Notes: generated by a model from the sequence alone, not told the origin. Counted from the first letter of the stretch, positions 1-8,561 are shown. The stretch is 33,775 nucleotides of DNA from Planctomycetaceae bacterium (GCA_020850695.1 JADZEF010000025.1:1-33775); one strand, 5' to 3'. Numbers and translations: made by a program.

Positions 1-207
1 ATCCTCATGACGACCGCCACGACGGTCCTCGCGATGATTCCCGTCGCCCTGGGCTGGGGAGACGGAGGCGAACTCGAAGCGCCGATGGCCCGCGTCGTCA
101 TCGGCGGCCTCACGAGCGGCACGATCATTACGCTGATCGCAATCCCGCTCCTGCTGAAGTTCTGCACGCGGCAAGCCGTGCCGAACGACGCGACCCCTGG
201 GACATGA
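1..207 (+). CDS. RND-family efflux permease, C-terminal fragment
   Basis: This is the 3' end of a gene that begins before the window, in frame from base 1 and ending with TGA at 205-207. The 68 visible residues contain a hydrophobic stretch, a short acidic and glycine-rich segment ([13 protein letters not shown]), then the pattern [15 protein letters not shown] followed by a second hydrophobic helix. That order matches the last two transmembrane helices of resistance-nodulation-division pumps of the CusA/CzcA/AcrB type, where the GG-T-S-T segment lies just before the final helix. The protein would be the inner-membrane proton-driven component of a tripartite pump. The substrate cannot be told from this fragment. 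No partner gene (membrane fusion protein or outer-membrane channel) follows it here. Confidence 0.8.
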   Translation: MLMTTATTVLAMIPVALGWGDGGELEAPMARVVIGGLTSGTIITLIAIPLLLKFCTRQAVPNDATPGT

Positions 208-387
208 GCAATCGCGCCGGGCCGACATCGAACTCCGTGTGGTCTCCGTCGCGGAGCATGGCCTCAATACCGATGGCCGCGAGGGCGAAACGCGATGACC
301 GTGCTGAAGGGCCGTTCGGCTGTATAATCCGGCCGTGACCTCCGACTGGTCCTCTTCCCTTCCTGCTCAACGATTCTGGCGGGGCCC

Positions 388-1833
388 ATGAAGTTCCTCT
401 CGCATCTGACGACCTTCGCGCTGGTGGCCGGATTTTTCACGGACGTCGCCTTCGCGCAGAAGGACGCGATGTTGACGTCGGTCGTCAAGCAGGAACCGCA
501 GGCATGGGCGATCGCCCAGCAGATCTGGACGTGGGCGGAACCCGGTTACCAGGAAAAGCAGTCGTCGGAATTGCTGGCCAAGCACCTGGAAGCCGCCGGC
601 TTCACTCTTCAAAAAGGGGTCGCCGAGATTCCCACGGCGTTTACGGCCACGTTCGGATCGGGCAAGCCGGTCATCGGCATCCTGGGAGAATATGACGCGC
701 TGCCGGGTCTCTCGCAGGATGCGGTGCCGTATCGCAAGTCTGTAACCAATGGAGGGTACGGCCATGCGTGCGGTCATCATTTGTTTGGAGCGGCCTCTGC
801 GACCGCGGCCATCGCCATCGCCGAGCAGATCAAGGCGGGGAAGATCAAAGGGACGGTCCGGTTCTACGGATGCCCGGCGGAAGAAGGGGGATCGGCGAAG
901 ACGTTTCTCGTGATGGCGGGATTGTTCCAGGACGTCGATGCGGTGCTGCACTGGCATCCGAGCAGTTCGAATTCGTCGGGGGAACGCAGCTGCCTCGCGA
1001 GGATTGCCGCCCGCTTTCGATTTCAGGGAAAGGCGGCGCACGCGGCGGGGGCTCCGGATCAGGGACGGTCGGCGCTCGATGCGGTCGAGCTGACGACGTT
1101 TGCGTCTCAGCTGATGCGCGAGCACATGCCCGATCAGAGCCGCATGCATCACGTCATTACCAATGGAGGTGGGGGGGCCCCGAATGTCGTCCCGGAGCAA
1201 GCCGAAGTTTACTATTACGTTCGGCATCCGAAGGGAGAGGTAGTGCGGCAGCTTTACCAGCGCCTTCTGCTGTGCGCGCAGGCGGGAGCACTGGGGACGG
1301 AAACCAGGCTCGAAGCGCGACAGGAAGGAGGAACACGCGAGCTTCTGCCGAACACCGCCCTGAGCGCGGTGATGACGAAGAACCTCAAGGAACTGGTCGA
1401 CCTCCAGTACACGCCCGAGGAGACGGAATTCGCGATTCGGCTTCGCGAGACAATCCCCAAACCGGAACCATTGGAGAAGATCCGGCAGGTGGACGACCGG
1501 GTGGGAGGGGTCGGCATGGGATCAACCGACGTCGGGGACGTTTCGTGGGTCGTTCCGACGGCGGGATTTTCGACGGCATGCTGGGTTCCCGGAACGCCAG
1601 GACATTCGTGGCAGGCCGTGGCGTGCGGGGGAACCGGGATTGCCCGGAAGGGAATGATGCTGGCGGCCCGCGTGTTGGCGGCGTCGGCGTGGGATCTCTT
1701 CACCAATCCGGAAGCGATCAACGAAGCCAAAACAGAGCAGGCGCGGCGTCTGGGGGAGCAGAAGTATTTCACCCTGATGGAGCCGGGGGCCAAGCCCCCC
1801 CTGGAGTACCGGAAGTCCTCACGGGCGGAGTGA
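388..1833 (+). CDS. Exported M20D-family amidohydrolase, AbgB-like
   Basis: The 481-residue protein closely follows AbgB, the catalytic subunit of p-aminobenzoyl-glutamate hydrolase, and has about the same length. M20D enzymes cleave amide bonds of N-acyl amino acids using two metal ions. Visible metal-site motifs are HACGHH at residues 126-131 (Cys128 and His130), PAEEGG at 163-168, HWHP at 188-191 and a C-terminal GHSW with His406. The dimerisation domain follows the GKAAHAA motif. The first 23 residues form a signal peptide (short positive start, hydrophobic core, AFAQ cleavage site), which AbgB itself lacks, so this version should act in the periplasm or at the cell surface. The true substrate is unknown: N-acyl amino acids or peptidoglycan-derived amides are possible. 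No abgA partner or AbgT transporter lies nearby. The ATG at 388 is favoured because the signal peptide begins directly there. Confidence 0.9.
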   Translation: MKFLSHLTTFALVAGFFTDVAFAQKDAMLTSVVKQEPQAWAIAQQIWTWAEPGYQEKQSSELLAKHLEAAGFTLQKGVAEIPTAFTATFGSGKPVIGILGEYDALPGLSQDAVPYRKSVTNGGYGHACGHHLFGAASATAAIAIAEQIKAGKIKGTVRFYGCPAEEGGSAKTFLVMAGLFQDVDAVLHWHPSSSNSSGERSCLARIAARFRFQGKAAHAAGAPDQGRSALDAVELTTFASQLMREHMPDQSRMHHVITNGGGGAPNVVPEQAEVYYYVRHPKGEVVRQLYQRLLLCAQAGALGTETRLEARQEGGTRELLPNTALSAVMTKNLKELVDLQYTPEETEFAIRLRETIPKPEPLEKIRQVDDRVGGVGMGSTDVGDVSWVVPTAGFSTACWVPGTPGHSWQAVACGGTGIARKGMMLAARVLAASAWDLFTNPEAINEAKTEQARRLGEQKYFTLMEPGAKPPLEYRKSSRAE

Positions 1834-1860
1834 GGGCGACATTCCGAATGTCGGTCGCCC
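1834..1860 (+). terminator. Hairpin directly after the amidohydrolase stop codon
   Basis: GGGCGAC (1834-1840) pairs with GTCGCCC (1854-1860). An alternative nested stem, CGACATT (1837-1843) with AATGTCG (1847-1853), uses a three-base loop. It begins right at the stop codon. There is no T-run after it, so it may act as a transcript-end stabiliser more than as a classical intrinsic terminator. Confidence 0.45.
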
Positions 1861-1901
1861 GACAACGTCGCGGCCGCGTGGCGAGGACTCAACACAAGTT
1901 G

Positions 1902-2105
1902 TTACGCAGGAAGAGCCTCCGCCTTCTGAACGTTGATCAGCATGCTGAGAGTCTGATTTCCGGGGATGTCGTGGCCGTGCGGGTTGGCTCGAATCGTGGA
2001 ACTCCATTTGGCGAGAGTTTTGCCGGGAGTGACGCCCGCCGAACCGAGCGATTCGCATAAACATTCCCTTGTGCTGTTGGAGTTGCCCGCGTCTTCGGCT
2101 AGCAT
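1902..2105 (-). CDS. Possible small hypothetical protein or gene remnant
   Basis: This 67-codon reading frame lies in the 320-base gap between the amidohydrolase and the DUF1501 gene. It starts with ATG at 2105 and ends with TAA at 1902. I do not recognise it. The last 45 residues look protein-like (GVTPGKTLAKW, then ANPHGHDIPGNQ, then an amphipathic end) and most codons there end in G or C, but third-position GC is only about two thirds overall and no convincing ribosome binding site precedes the ATG. An overlapping plus-strand frame (1966-2157) has similar codon statistics, so composition does not settle the matter. It could be a genuine small protein, the tail of a decayed gene, or chance. 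Confidence 0.25.
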   Translation of the reverse strand: MLAEDAGNSNSTRECLCESLGSAGVTPGKTLAKWSSTIRANPHGHDIPGNQTLSMLINVQKAEALPA

Positions 2106-2153
2106 CGGGAGACGTCGACACTCGAAAAACGCGAGTGCTTTCGAGGACGTTGC

Positions 2154-3590
2154 GTGAGCCTGCCGAACTCGAGCTGGAACACTGGCATGAACGATATCGC
2201 ATTGAACCGACGGCAGGCCCTCATTGCGAGCGGGCTGGGAACGCTGAGTCTTGGGATGCCGGGCATCGTCATGGGGAGCGACAAGCTCGACGCCTCGGGC
2301 AATGCAGTCGCGTCGGACAAGTCGTGCATCTTCGTGCTGTTGTGCGGGGGACCGAGTCATGTCGACACCTGGGACATGAAGCCCGACGCTCCGCTGGATT
2401 ATCGCGGTCCGTATGAGCCGATTGCGACGAAGGTTCCGGGCATGCTTCTCAACGAGATGCACACCCGGCTGGCGACGTTGACCGATCATTTCACGCTCAT
2501 CAATTCGATGTCGCATCCGGGGGCGATCAGCAATCACTTCGACGCGATGCACAACATGCTGAGCGGGCAGTCCGAGCGCCGGGTTCAGCAGGGGCAGCCG
2601 GACGAGCAGCCGTATCTGGGCTCGTTCATCGCGAAGCACAAGCCGAGCACGCGGAACTTCGTCTCGAACGCCTGGTTGATCAAGTGCGTGGGGAACCCGG
2701 TTTTCTGCGCGCCGAACATCGGCATCGGCGGATATCTCGGCTCGGCGTTCGCCCCGATGTTTGTCGGCGCCGAGGACAATCATCCGGCGATGGCCAACTT
2801 CAAACCGCCGGAGATCTACAACTCTTACGACGAAAAGCGATTCGAAGAGCGCAAGGGGCTGCTCCGCGGGCTGGAATCGGGACGACATGACGGGGACCAG
2901 AAGGTCAAGGACTGGTCGAACCTGCGCGAGAAGACCTACGACGCCCTGACCCGCTCGGAGGGGCGCGAGGCGTTCGATCTGAGCCGCGAGCCGGTGAAGA
3001 CCCGCGAGCGGTATGGCATGCATCCGCTGGGGCAGAACCTGCTGCTGGCGCGACGGATGGTGGAATCGGGGATTCGCTTCATCACGGTCAACGGATGGGC
3101 CGGACAGGCCGACTATGACAAGAGCGGCCCGCCCAGCAGCAGCTGGGACATGCACGGCGGCAACATGGGGATGGGGAACGCCTTCGGGAATGGCTCCTAC
3201 GGCATGGGATTCTGCCTGCCGCGCCTCGACCAGGCCCTCTCCGGGCTTTTCACGGACCTCGTCGAGCGGGACATGCTGAAGAATACACTGGTGGTGGTCA
3301 CCGGCGAGTTCGGCCGCACGCCTTACGTGCTGAAGCAGGATCCCCCCGGCCGTCAGCACTGGCCGCAGTGTTTCTCCGCGATCCTGGCGGGAGCGGGCAT
3401 CGCCGGGGGCAAGGTCTACGGCAAGTCGAACAAGTACGGCGAGTATCCGACGCAGAACCCGGTCCGTCCCGAGGAACTGGCGGCGACCATTTACACCGCG
3501 CTCGACATCCCGATCAACAACCCGCAGGACGCCAGCGGCATCTCGCGGTCGCTGACGACGGGAAAGCCGATCATGGACCTGTTCGGGTGA
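2154..3590 (+). CDS. DUF1501 family protein, Tat-exported
   Basis: DUF1501 proteins are very numerous in planctomycetes, have an alkaline phosphatase/sulfatase-like fold and are of unsettled function. The N-terminus carries a twin-arginine export signal (NRRQALIASG, Arg19-Arg20) followed by a hydrophobic stretch. Family features are LLCGGPSHVDTWDMKP near the start, SHPGAISNH, the ARRMVESG segment and the C-terminal GEFGRTP box. The length (478 residues) is normal. GTG at 2154 has a GAGG sequence eight bases upstream. ATG at 2187 (residue 12) would also keep the whole Tat signal and is an equal candidate. DUF1501 genes are usually next to a DUF1549/DUF1553 gene with a cytochrome-like N-terminus, and no such partner is present here. 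It is convergent with the lipoprotein gene that follows. Confidence 0.88.
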   Translation: MSLPNSSWNTGMNDIALNRRQALIASGLGTLSLGMPGIVMGSDKLDASGNAVASDKSCIFVLLCGGPSHVDTWDMKPDAPLDYRGPYEPIATKVPGMLLNEMHTRLATLTDHFTLINSMSHPGAISNHFDAMHNMLSGQSERRVQQGQPDEQPYLGSFIAKHKPSTRNFVSNAWLIKCVGNPVFCAPNIGIGGYLGSAFAPMFVGAEDNHPAMANFKPPEIYNSYDEKRFEERKGLLRGLESGRHDGDQKVKDWSNLREKTYDALTRSEGREAFDLSREPVKTRERYGMHPLGQNLLLARRMVESGIRFITVNGWAGQADYDKSGPPSSSWDMHGGNMGMGNAFGNGSYGMGFCLPRLDQALSGLFTDLVERDMLKNTLVVVTGEFGRTPYVLKQDPPGRQHWPQCFSAILAGAGIAGGKVYGKSNKYGEYPTQNPVRPEELAATIYTALDIPINNPQDASGISRSLTTGKPIMDLFG

Positions 3591-3696
3591 CAGGGACGAC
3601 GTGCCGCGTTCTCCGGGAAGATCGAACCGTCCATCGCGATAGTCTCGCAGCGGGGCGAGATGCTGCGGAACGGTGTCTCCGACATCGATGGCGCGG

Positions 3697-4575
3697 TCAG
3701 TTGTCTGGCATGTCACGGCCAATGATGGCTTCTTCGCGGCTCCAATCGAGTTCGGCGTCCGATCCACTGGAAGTCAGTTCGAGGAACGGAAGGCCGCGTT
3801 CTTCGAGAAGGTCGGAGATGCCGTCGAATGGGTTGAGGGAGAATTCCTCCGGAAAACATTCGAGTAGCTGGTCCTTCCGGCGCTGGACCAGTTCCACGTT
3901 TTCCGGGGGGACCTGAAGGAGACGCTGAGCGCGATCGAGTCGCGTGATCCAGATGGCGCGCTGCAGCACGTGATGGCGGCTGTCGTCCGGGAGCGAGGCA
4001 AAGCTGCGGTTCTCCTCGCGGAGATGAGCGACCTCGGCGATCCCCTTTTCCTTGAGCTGCGGCAGCGACTGGTTCTCGCGAATCGATGAACGACTGAGGG
4101 CCGCGCCGAGCGTCAGAGTCAGCCCGGCGAACTGCTGAACCGTCATGCGGTGCTTGCGGAGGGCCCGCTCGAGGGGGCGGTATCCGTCCCACTCGGCGGC
4201 GATCCGGTCGACGTCCCAGCGCTCGTTCAACCGCGTCTGTTCTTCCTGAACGAGATCGGTCACGGGCAGCGTTCGTGTTTCGCTCCAGTCGGGTGGTGGG
4301 GCGAAGATGGGAGTGATCCTGGGGATGCGGCCGCCCGGCAGCATGGACACGACGCCAAGGAATGCGGCGGCTTCGGATTCCGTCACGACCTCGTGCACTC
4401 GAGTGACTTCGGTGTATTCGAGCGGTGGTTCAGCGCATCCCGAGACCCAGGCTGCGGTCGCGACCGCGAGGACGATCATGACCCGCAGGCCGGGCGATCG
4501 ACGTTTTCCGATCGTGAGGGAAAGTCGACCGGACGATCGCGCGACATTCTCCAGCTTGAGGAACTTGTATTTCAT
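3697..4575 (-). CDS. Hypothetical lipoprotein
   Basis: I do not recognise this 292-residue protein. Starting at ATG 4575, a basic N-terminus leads to a hydrophobic segment and a lipobox WVSGC with the lipid-bearing Cys at residue 47. The unusually long n-region raises the possibility that translation starts at an internal ATG (32 residues later), which would place the Cys at residue 15. The mature part is charged and mostly helical by appearance, with a proline-rich stretch (IFAPPPDW) after about 40 residues and a helical, Arg/Glu-rich second half. No enzyme motif is visible. It should be anchored to a membrane by lipid. It is convergent with the DUF1501 gene, 106 bases away, and has a long upstream region with a repeat element. 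Confidence 0.7.
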   Translation of the reverse strand: MKYKFLKLENVARSSGRLSLTIGKRRSPGLRVMIVLAVATAAWVSGCAEPPLEYTEVTRVHEVVTESEAAAFLGVVSMLPGGRIPRITPIFAPPPDWSETRTLPVTDLVQEEQTRLNERWDVDRIAAEWDGYRPLERALRKHRMTVQQFAGLTLTLGAALSRSSIRENQSLPQLKEKGIAEVAHLREENRSFASLPDDSRHHVLQRAIWITRLDRAQRLLQVPPENVELVQRRKDQLLECFPEEFSLNPFDGISDLLEERGLPFLELTSSGSDAELDWSREEAIIGRDMPDN

Positions 4576-4773
4576 GACTTCCGACGCCTTGGATGTGGGG
4601 CTGGGGGATCGCATGGCCGGGGCACCTGGTGTGGTGCGGCGCCCCGTGCCGGTTCCTGCCTGCCTGGTGCTGCTTCAACACAAGGAATTGGGGCTAACCG
4701 AGCGCATGACCTTTGCTCTTTCCGGCTCGAATCGAGCTCGGATTTCGCAGCGACCAACCCATATGGCACCAGC

Positions 4774-4879
4774 GGCCACGGAAACGACGGAGAGAACGGA
4801 TTTCACTGACTTGAGACGGGGCGTCGAACGATCACGGGGCCGTCCATGCCTTTCCGTACCTTCCGTCGTTTCCGTGGCC
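4774..4879. repeat. Long-armed intergenic inverted repeat (element 1)
   Basis: The left arm 4774-4800 (GGCCACGGAAACGACGGA and onward) and the right arm 4853-4879 are reverse complements over about 24 of 27 bases, separated by 52 bases. Each arm is built from a short word repeated with variation (ACGGAAACGACGGA). Read as protein the arms give low-complexity peptides that are not a real gene. The element sits in a 500-base gap (4576-5075) between the lipoprotein and the glycosyltransferase. I see no gene, RNA or clear promoter in the rest of that gap. Confidence 0.7.
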
Positions 4880-5075
4880 TTTCTGCGAACCGGAAAACAC
4901 GAAAGCATTCCGCTCTATGAGTGGTCCCATCGGCTCTCGTGTCGGCAAACTCCGGCGGGAGTTCGAGCCGGAAGGAGTGGCGCGTGGACAATGGGCGGGA
5001 TCGGCGGCGCGTTGCGGCGTCCGCGAGGAATCGACAAAACCCGCAGACTCTGCCTCGCAAGATCGAGGGGCAAAG

Positions 5076-6662
5076 TCAGCCCGTCATGAAATCGAATCCG
5101 AAGACGCGAAGAACGGTGGAGACGGCGGCGACGGCCTGGAGGACGAGGACGTCTCTCGCGAGGCGATTCGATTCGGCCGTTGCCGTGGACCGGTATCGAT
5201 CGAAGGCGAGGCCGGCCAGCCAGACGGCCCATGGATCGAAGAGGAGCCACAAGCGGGCCGCCTCGCCGCTGTTTTTTCCGGAGATCCACAGCAGGCCCCA
5301 CACAGCGGCGACGCCAAGTGCGGCGATGCGGGAGCGTCTGGGCTCATTGCGGGAGATCAATGCACCGGCGCACATCGACAGTGCCATGAGAGCGACCGGC
5401 CATCCGACGGCGATGGCGGCTTCGAGCGGATTGACGAGGATCCACTTCCACCAGGTGCGGGTGAACTGACTGTAGAATCCCGCGTGGTTGCGATAGTTCT
5501 GGAGCCACACCGCCGGAAGGTTGACGTCCAAGGCGAACCGTGCGAGGGCGATCAGTCCGAGGAATGCGAATCCGCCGGAAATCCAGGGGACAATCGCTCG
5601 AGCGAGGTGTCGCGGGGGGATGCTTGCGGTCGGGGTTGCGGAGGGGGCCGGCGTCGTTTCGACAGGCGGGCGTTCCGTCCACCACTCGAGCAGACTGATG
5701 GCGACGGCCAGGAGTGCCACGGGGAGGAAGGCCAGCGTTGTCGCGAGGGCAAGGAAGATCAGTACACCGGCGGCGACTCCGAGCAACGCGGAGCGGCGTG
5801 CGGCGGCTTCCAGCCAGCACCAGAGGAACATTGCACCCGCGAAGGGATAGAGGGCGTCGGACTTGGGGAGGAAGATGGCCAGGGCCGGGACCAGCGGCCA
5901 GAGCGTCGCACCCCACCATGCGGCCCGCCGCCCTGCCGTGCGTCGGATGAGCAGGTAAATCGGGACAATCGTCAGGACGCCGACCAGTTGGGTGAGGAGC
6001 GCAGCCAGCCAGAGGGATGCCTTGTCGGCGGCGGTCATCCTTGCCGGAGCCCCCATCGGGTACTGGTCGAGAAGGTCGAACGTCTCGCGGACCGTGGCGG
6101 GGCAGGTCGCGAGGAGGGCCCGCGTGAGCGCGGGAGAGGCGTGGCAGAGTTTCGTCACGCCGCGATGCAGCAGGAAGAGTCCCGGCGGATGAGTGCCGAA
6201 GTGGAGGACGTCTCCTTTTCGCACCCAGGCTTCGTAATCGGAGAGGAAGCGACGGGCGTCGTCGACGCGAAAGCGATCGTGGAAAAAGTAGCCCGAGGTT
6301 CCGGGTGAATAGAGAACCAGCACCGACTTCTGCATCCGCCACGTGCCGGGTGGAGAATCCTGCACGACCCACAACCAGGCGAAGGCCGCAGCGGAGAGCA
6401 TCGCGAGTCGGGCGGCGATGCCGAGGCGGCCGGCCGATTCGATTCCGCGTGCGCAGAGCCACGAGACTCCCAGGAACACCGCGGCCGTGACGGCGGCGAC
6501 GATGAGGCCGAGCCAGCGATCGAGGGTCTCCGCGTCTGCGGCGATCAGGCGGGTCCACGTCCATTCGCCCGGGATGCCGAGCGGGACTGACGTTCCCCAA
6601 AGAAACAGGGCGACGGCGGTCGTTCCGAGCCAGAGTGCGAGTCGAAGTCCGCGTTGAGACAT
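5076..6662 (-). CDS. Integral membrane GT-C type glycosyltransferase-like protein
   Basis: The 528-residue protein has about ten to twelve predicted membrane helices spread over its whole length. Between helices two and three lies a large non-membrane loop containing the THPPG motif (residues 157-161), matching the HxPPG-type loop motif seen in GT-C fold sugar transferases of the ArnT/PMT group, which use polyprenyl-phosphate sugars. A second conserved-looking segment, FLPKSDALYP (residues 264-273), follows a helix and recalls the second loop motif of such enzymes. It probably transfers a sugar to a lipid or protein on the outer face of the cytoplasmic membrane. Donor and acceptor are unknown. 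The gene is 75 bases downstream of the ketosynthase-like gene on the same strand, so the two may be co-transcribed. ATG at 6662 fits the first helix. Confidence 0.7.
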   Translation of the reverse strand: MSQRGLRLALWLGTTAVALFLWGTSVPLGIPGEWTWTRLIAADAETLDRWLGLIVAAVTAAVFLGVSWLCARGIESAGRLGIAARLAMLSAAAFAWLWVVQDSPPGTWRMQKSVLVLYSPGTSGYFFHDRFRVDDARRFLSDYEAWVRKGDVLHFGTHPPGLFLLHRGVTKLCHASPALTRALLATCPATVRETFDLLDQYPMGAPARMTAADKASLWLAALLTQLVGVLTIVPIYLLIRRTAGRRAAWWGATLWPLVPALAIFLPKSDALYPFAGAMFLWCWLEAAARRSALLGVAAGVLIFLALATTLAFLPVALLAVAISLLEWWTERPPVETTPAPSATPTASIPPRHLARAIVPWISGGFAFLGLIALARFALDVNLPAVWLQNYRNHAGFYSQFTRTWWKWILVNPLEAAIAVGWPVALMALSMCAGALISRNEPRRSRIAALGVAAVWGLLWISGKNSGEAARLWLLFDPWAVWLAGLAFDRYRSTATAESNRLARDVLVLQAVAAVSTVLRVFGFDFMTG

Positions 6663-6737
6663 TCTTTCGCCCCGCCCACGATCTTCAGCGGACTTCGATC
6701 ACGGACGAACGGGACGCGCAACTGCCGGCAGAAGAAC

Positions 6738-8054
6738 TCATGCTCCGCGGACGATCACTACGCTGGCCTGGCCCATCCGCGTGACGCTCAGCTTCATGGC
6801 CACCGGATTCGTCGCCGCAGCCGGCGCCCCGTGGACGACGTTCAACGGGCATTCCGGATCGGGATGGCGATAGTTCAAAGTGGCGGGGACGACGCCGTTC
6901 TTCAAGCCCAGGAGTGACCCTGCCAGTTCGAGCGTGCCGCAACTCGCTCCCGTGTTGCCCCAGACGCTTTTCAATGCCGTGACGGGCACGCGCCGTCCCG
7001 CATCCTCGCCGAAGACGTCCAGGATGGCGGCCGCTTCGGCGCGGTCGGCATCCGGCGTGGACAGGCCGTGAGCGTTGATGTGCCCGACTTCGGCGGGAGT
7101 GACACCCGCATCGCGAAGTGCAGCCAGCATGGCATTCTTGAGGGCCTGACGCTGGTCGGCGGTTCCATCCCGACGGACAACGCAGGATGAGCCGGCTCCG
7201 AGAATGGTGCCGTAGATGGTGGCTCCGCGGGCCTTGGCGTGCTGTTCCTCTTCGATAAGGAGCGTGCAGGCCCCTTCGGCCAGGACCTGGCCGTTGCGGG
7301 TGGCGTCGAAGGGACGCGACCAGGTTTCCGGGGGATCGTTGAATTCGGCGACCTGGTCCCAGAGCCGTGCGTGAATCGACTTCACCGAATGGATTCGCGT
7401 GCCGGTCGTGCCGGCGATCATGACGTCGGCCCAGTCGCGCTGGATGACTCGCGTGGCCTCGGCCAGCGTGAGGTTGCCCGACGCTTCTTCGAGCGTGATC
7501 GAGTTGCTGGGGCCGCGGGCATCGGCTTTGATGCCGATGTGGCAGGCAGGCATGTTCGGCAGATAGCGAAGGAGCCAGAGAGGTTCCATCGCGGGAATCC
7601 CCTTCTCGCCCCAGTCTTCGTAGCGGAACAAGGGGGATTCCGGATCGCTGCAGGCCTTGGCCGCGTCGGCCAGCACTTCCGGGGGGCTGAGCATCAGATT
7701 GGCCCCGAAATCGACGCCGATCCGCTCGTGGTTGATCTTTTCCAGGTCGAGGGCGGAGTGCGCGAGGGCGATGTTGGCCGAGGCGGCGGCCAACTGGATC
7801 TCGCGGCACATCACGCGGATGTTCTTGCGCTGATCCTTCAGCCAGTTCTTCTTGGCTGCGTCTTCGGTGAAGTCGCGGACCTCGCCCCCGACCGCGTTGC
7901 CGGAGCCGGAATGCGTCTGTAACGAGACCCGGGCGACCCCGCTGCGGCCTTCGGCCAGACTTGTCCAGAAGGCGTCCGCGCCGATACCGATCGGGCTGAT
8001 GGGACCGACCGCCGTGATGACGACTCGGCGGGAATTTTCGAACGTATGACTCAT
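6738..8054 (-). CDS. Ketosynthase-like protein with altered catalytic residues
   Basis: The 438-residue protein has the thiolase-fold layout of FabF-type beta-ketoacyl-ACP synthases (RRVVITAVGPISPIG at the start, DVMIAG near residue 210, RPFD at 247-250, NAHG at 327-330, GNTGAS at 366-371). The catalytic triad is broken. Where FabF has Cys in the ACSS/ACATG box, this protein has Glu190 in LEEASGN (codon 7485-7487). The first His is kept (His329 in NAHG), but the second, in the KSxxGH box, is Asn367 (KSVWGN). Such a protein should not form the acyl-thioester needed for condensation. Relatives that replace Cys with Gln act as chain-length factors or malonyl decarboxylases in polyketide systems, but Glu is different. 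ATG 8054 is chosen because the conserved domain begins nine residues later and sequence before it lacks coding character. The likely partner is a normal ketosynthase encoded elsewhere. Confidence 0.85.
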   Translation of the reverse strand: MSHTFENSRRVVITAVGPISPIGIGADAFWTSLAEGRSGVARVSLQTHSGSGNAVGGEVRDFTEDAAKKNWLKDQRKNIRVMCREIQLAAASANIALAHSALDLEKINHERIGVDFGANLMLSPPEVLADAAKACSDPESPLFRYEDWGEKGIPAMEPLWLLRYLPNMPACHIGIKADARGPSNSITLEEASGNLTLAEATRVIQRDWADVMIAGTTGTRIHSVKSIHARLWDQVAEFNDPPETWSRPFDATRNGQVLAEGACTLLIEEEQHAKARGATIYGTILGAGSSCVVRRDGTADQRQALKNAMLAALRDAGVTPAEVGHINAHGLSTPDADRAEAAAILDVFGEDAGRRVPVTALKSVWGNTGASCGTLELAGSLLGLKNGVVPATLNYRHPDPECPLNVVHGAPAAATNPVAMKLSVTRMGQASVVIVRGA

Positions 8055-8561
8055 GTTCTTGACGGCGAACGTCGGGGCGTCGCCAAGCGGGGTGCCCGGC
8101 GACGGGTCGACAACCAATCCGACGCAGGAATCCGAGCAGGGGGCTGAGGGAGCGGTCTCGGCGCGTCGTCCCACCGAGGACGTTTCCCGCCGGAAACAAA
8201 GTGCCAACCCTTTTGAGATCGGCCTTCACCGTTTGCCGCAGCACACTGAGTCGGATTCCGGGGCGTCTCCGTCGTTCGCGAGTTCCTTCAGGACGGATCC
8301 ATCGTTCCTGCCTGCGTCCGCGCGCAGAAAATCAGGTCGCGCCACGCGGCGAAGAACCACCGCTTCCCATGCGCTCTGCATAGGAAAGAGGATTCCGGAG
8401 TTTTTTGCAAGATCAATGCGTCCCGGCAAGGCGGGAAAGCTTGAGCGAATTTGCGGGCCTCGTGCGTGCCACATCAGAGATTGGGAGATGGATTCGTGCG
8501 TTCCGGACCTTCAAATCCTCGGACGAGGCCACCCAACCCCCACTCAACCTGTGACGAAGCG
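8055..8561. other. Non-coding gap between ketosynthase-like gene and ssb
   Basis: These 507 bases hold no reading frame that I can support. Several frames are open on both strands but their products look like translated high-GC noise (rich in Arg, Ser and Pro with no hydrophobic pattern). The region must carry the promoter of the ketosynthase-like gene and the 3' end of the ssb transcript. An AT-richer patch near 8395-8415 could be part of that promoter, but no clear -35/-10 pair with good spacing was found. Confidence 0.5.

Noticed and set aside
1902..3767. A 621-residue minus-strand open frame opposite the DUF1501 gene
   Set aside because: Shadow of the DUF1501 gene. Only its last 67 codons, beyond the DUF1501 start, have any claim and are listed separately.
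4675..4908. Small minus-strand open frame containing SVKSVLSVVSVAAGA
   Set aside because: The peptide comes from the repetitive arms of the 4.8 kb inverted repeat. Such false peptides recur wherever these repeats occur.
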